From Pseudomonadota bacterium (lineage in GTDB: Bacteria > Pseudomonadota > Gammaproteobacteria > Burkholderiales > Burkholderiaceae_C): 5,084 nucleotides of DNA. The position numbers and the translations under genes were made by a program. Location of the stretch: assembly GCA_023418355.1 (NCBI GenBank), contig JAEZZU010000173.1, positions 1 to 5,084 on the forward strand. Direction: 5' to 3'. Of the stretch, positions 5,052-5,084 are shown one piece after another. The notes under the pieces are model-generated. The model made no database searches. It was not told the origin of the DNA and worked only from the letters and a program-made list of their open reading frames with translations. Position 1 is the stretch's first letter. Each line of letters starts with the position of its first letter.

Positions 5052-5084
5052 CGCTGTTTGGGGAGCAACCTCTCACTGAGCCTT

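Overview
The window looks like chromosomal DNA of a betaproteobacterium, most likely a member of the Comamonadaceae (Comamonas, Delftia or Acidovorax-like). This rests on the high-GC codon usage, on a Liv-type ABC transporter operon headed by a FadD15/ACSBG-like acyl-CoA ligase, and on the Crp/Fnr-type regulator facing away from it. The genus is inferred from recalled family resemblance; no search was run.

Left part (1-2872, minus strand): three genes transcribed leftwards with short gaps, reading acyl-CoA ligase, then LivG-type ATPase, then LivH-type permease, which is cut by the window edge. The gaps of 23 and 27 nt, each with its own ribosome binding site, suggest one operon continuing beyond base 1, probably with the remaining liv genes. 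The plausible joint role is uptake of an organic acid or branched-chain amino-acid-like solute, with CoA activation of a carboxylate by the ligase.

Middle (2873-3140): a divergent intergenic region with no gene but two clear inverted repeats. It should carry the promoters of both the leftward operon and the rightward regulator. At 3141-3896 (plus strand) lies a Crp/Fnr-superfamily regulator with a cyclic-nucleotide-binding-like domain and a C-terminal winged helix. It is the natural candidate to control the operon and itself.

Right part (3897-5084): 62 nt downstream of the regulator is a gene for a 327-residue, very low-complexity Arg/Asp/Gly/Phe-rich protein. It is built from RPRF motifs and three 132-bp tandem repeats, and ends in a compositionally distinct 48-residue tail. 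I do not recognise its function; composition suggests an intrinsically disordered, RNA-associated protein. After its stop codon the last 142 bases hold inverted repeats and a T-run consistent with a terminator, but no gene.

The most unusual item is the repeat protein and its odd translation start region. The rest is fairly ordinary catabolic/transport chromosome.
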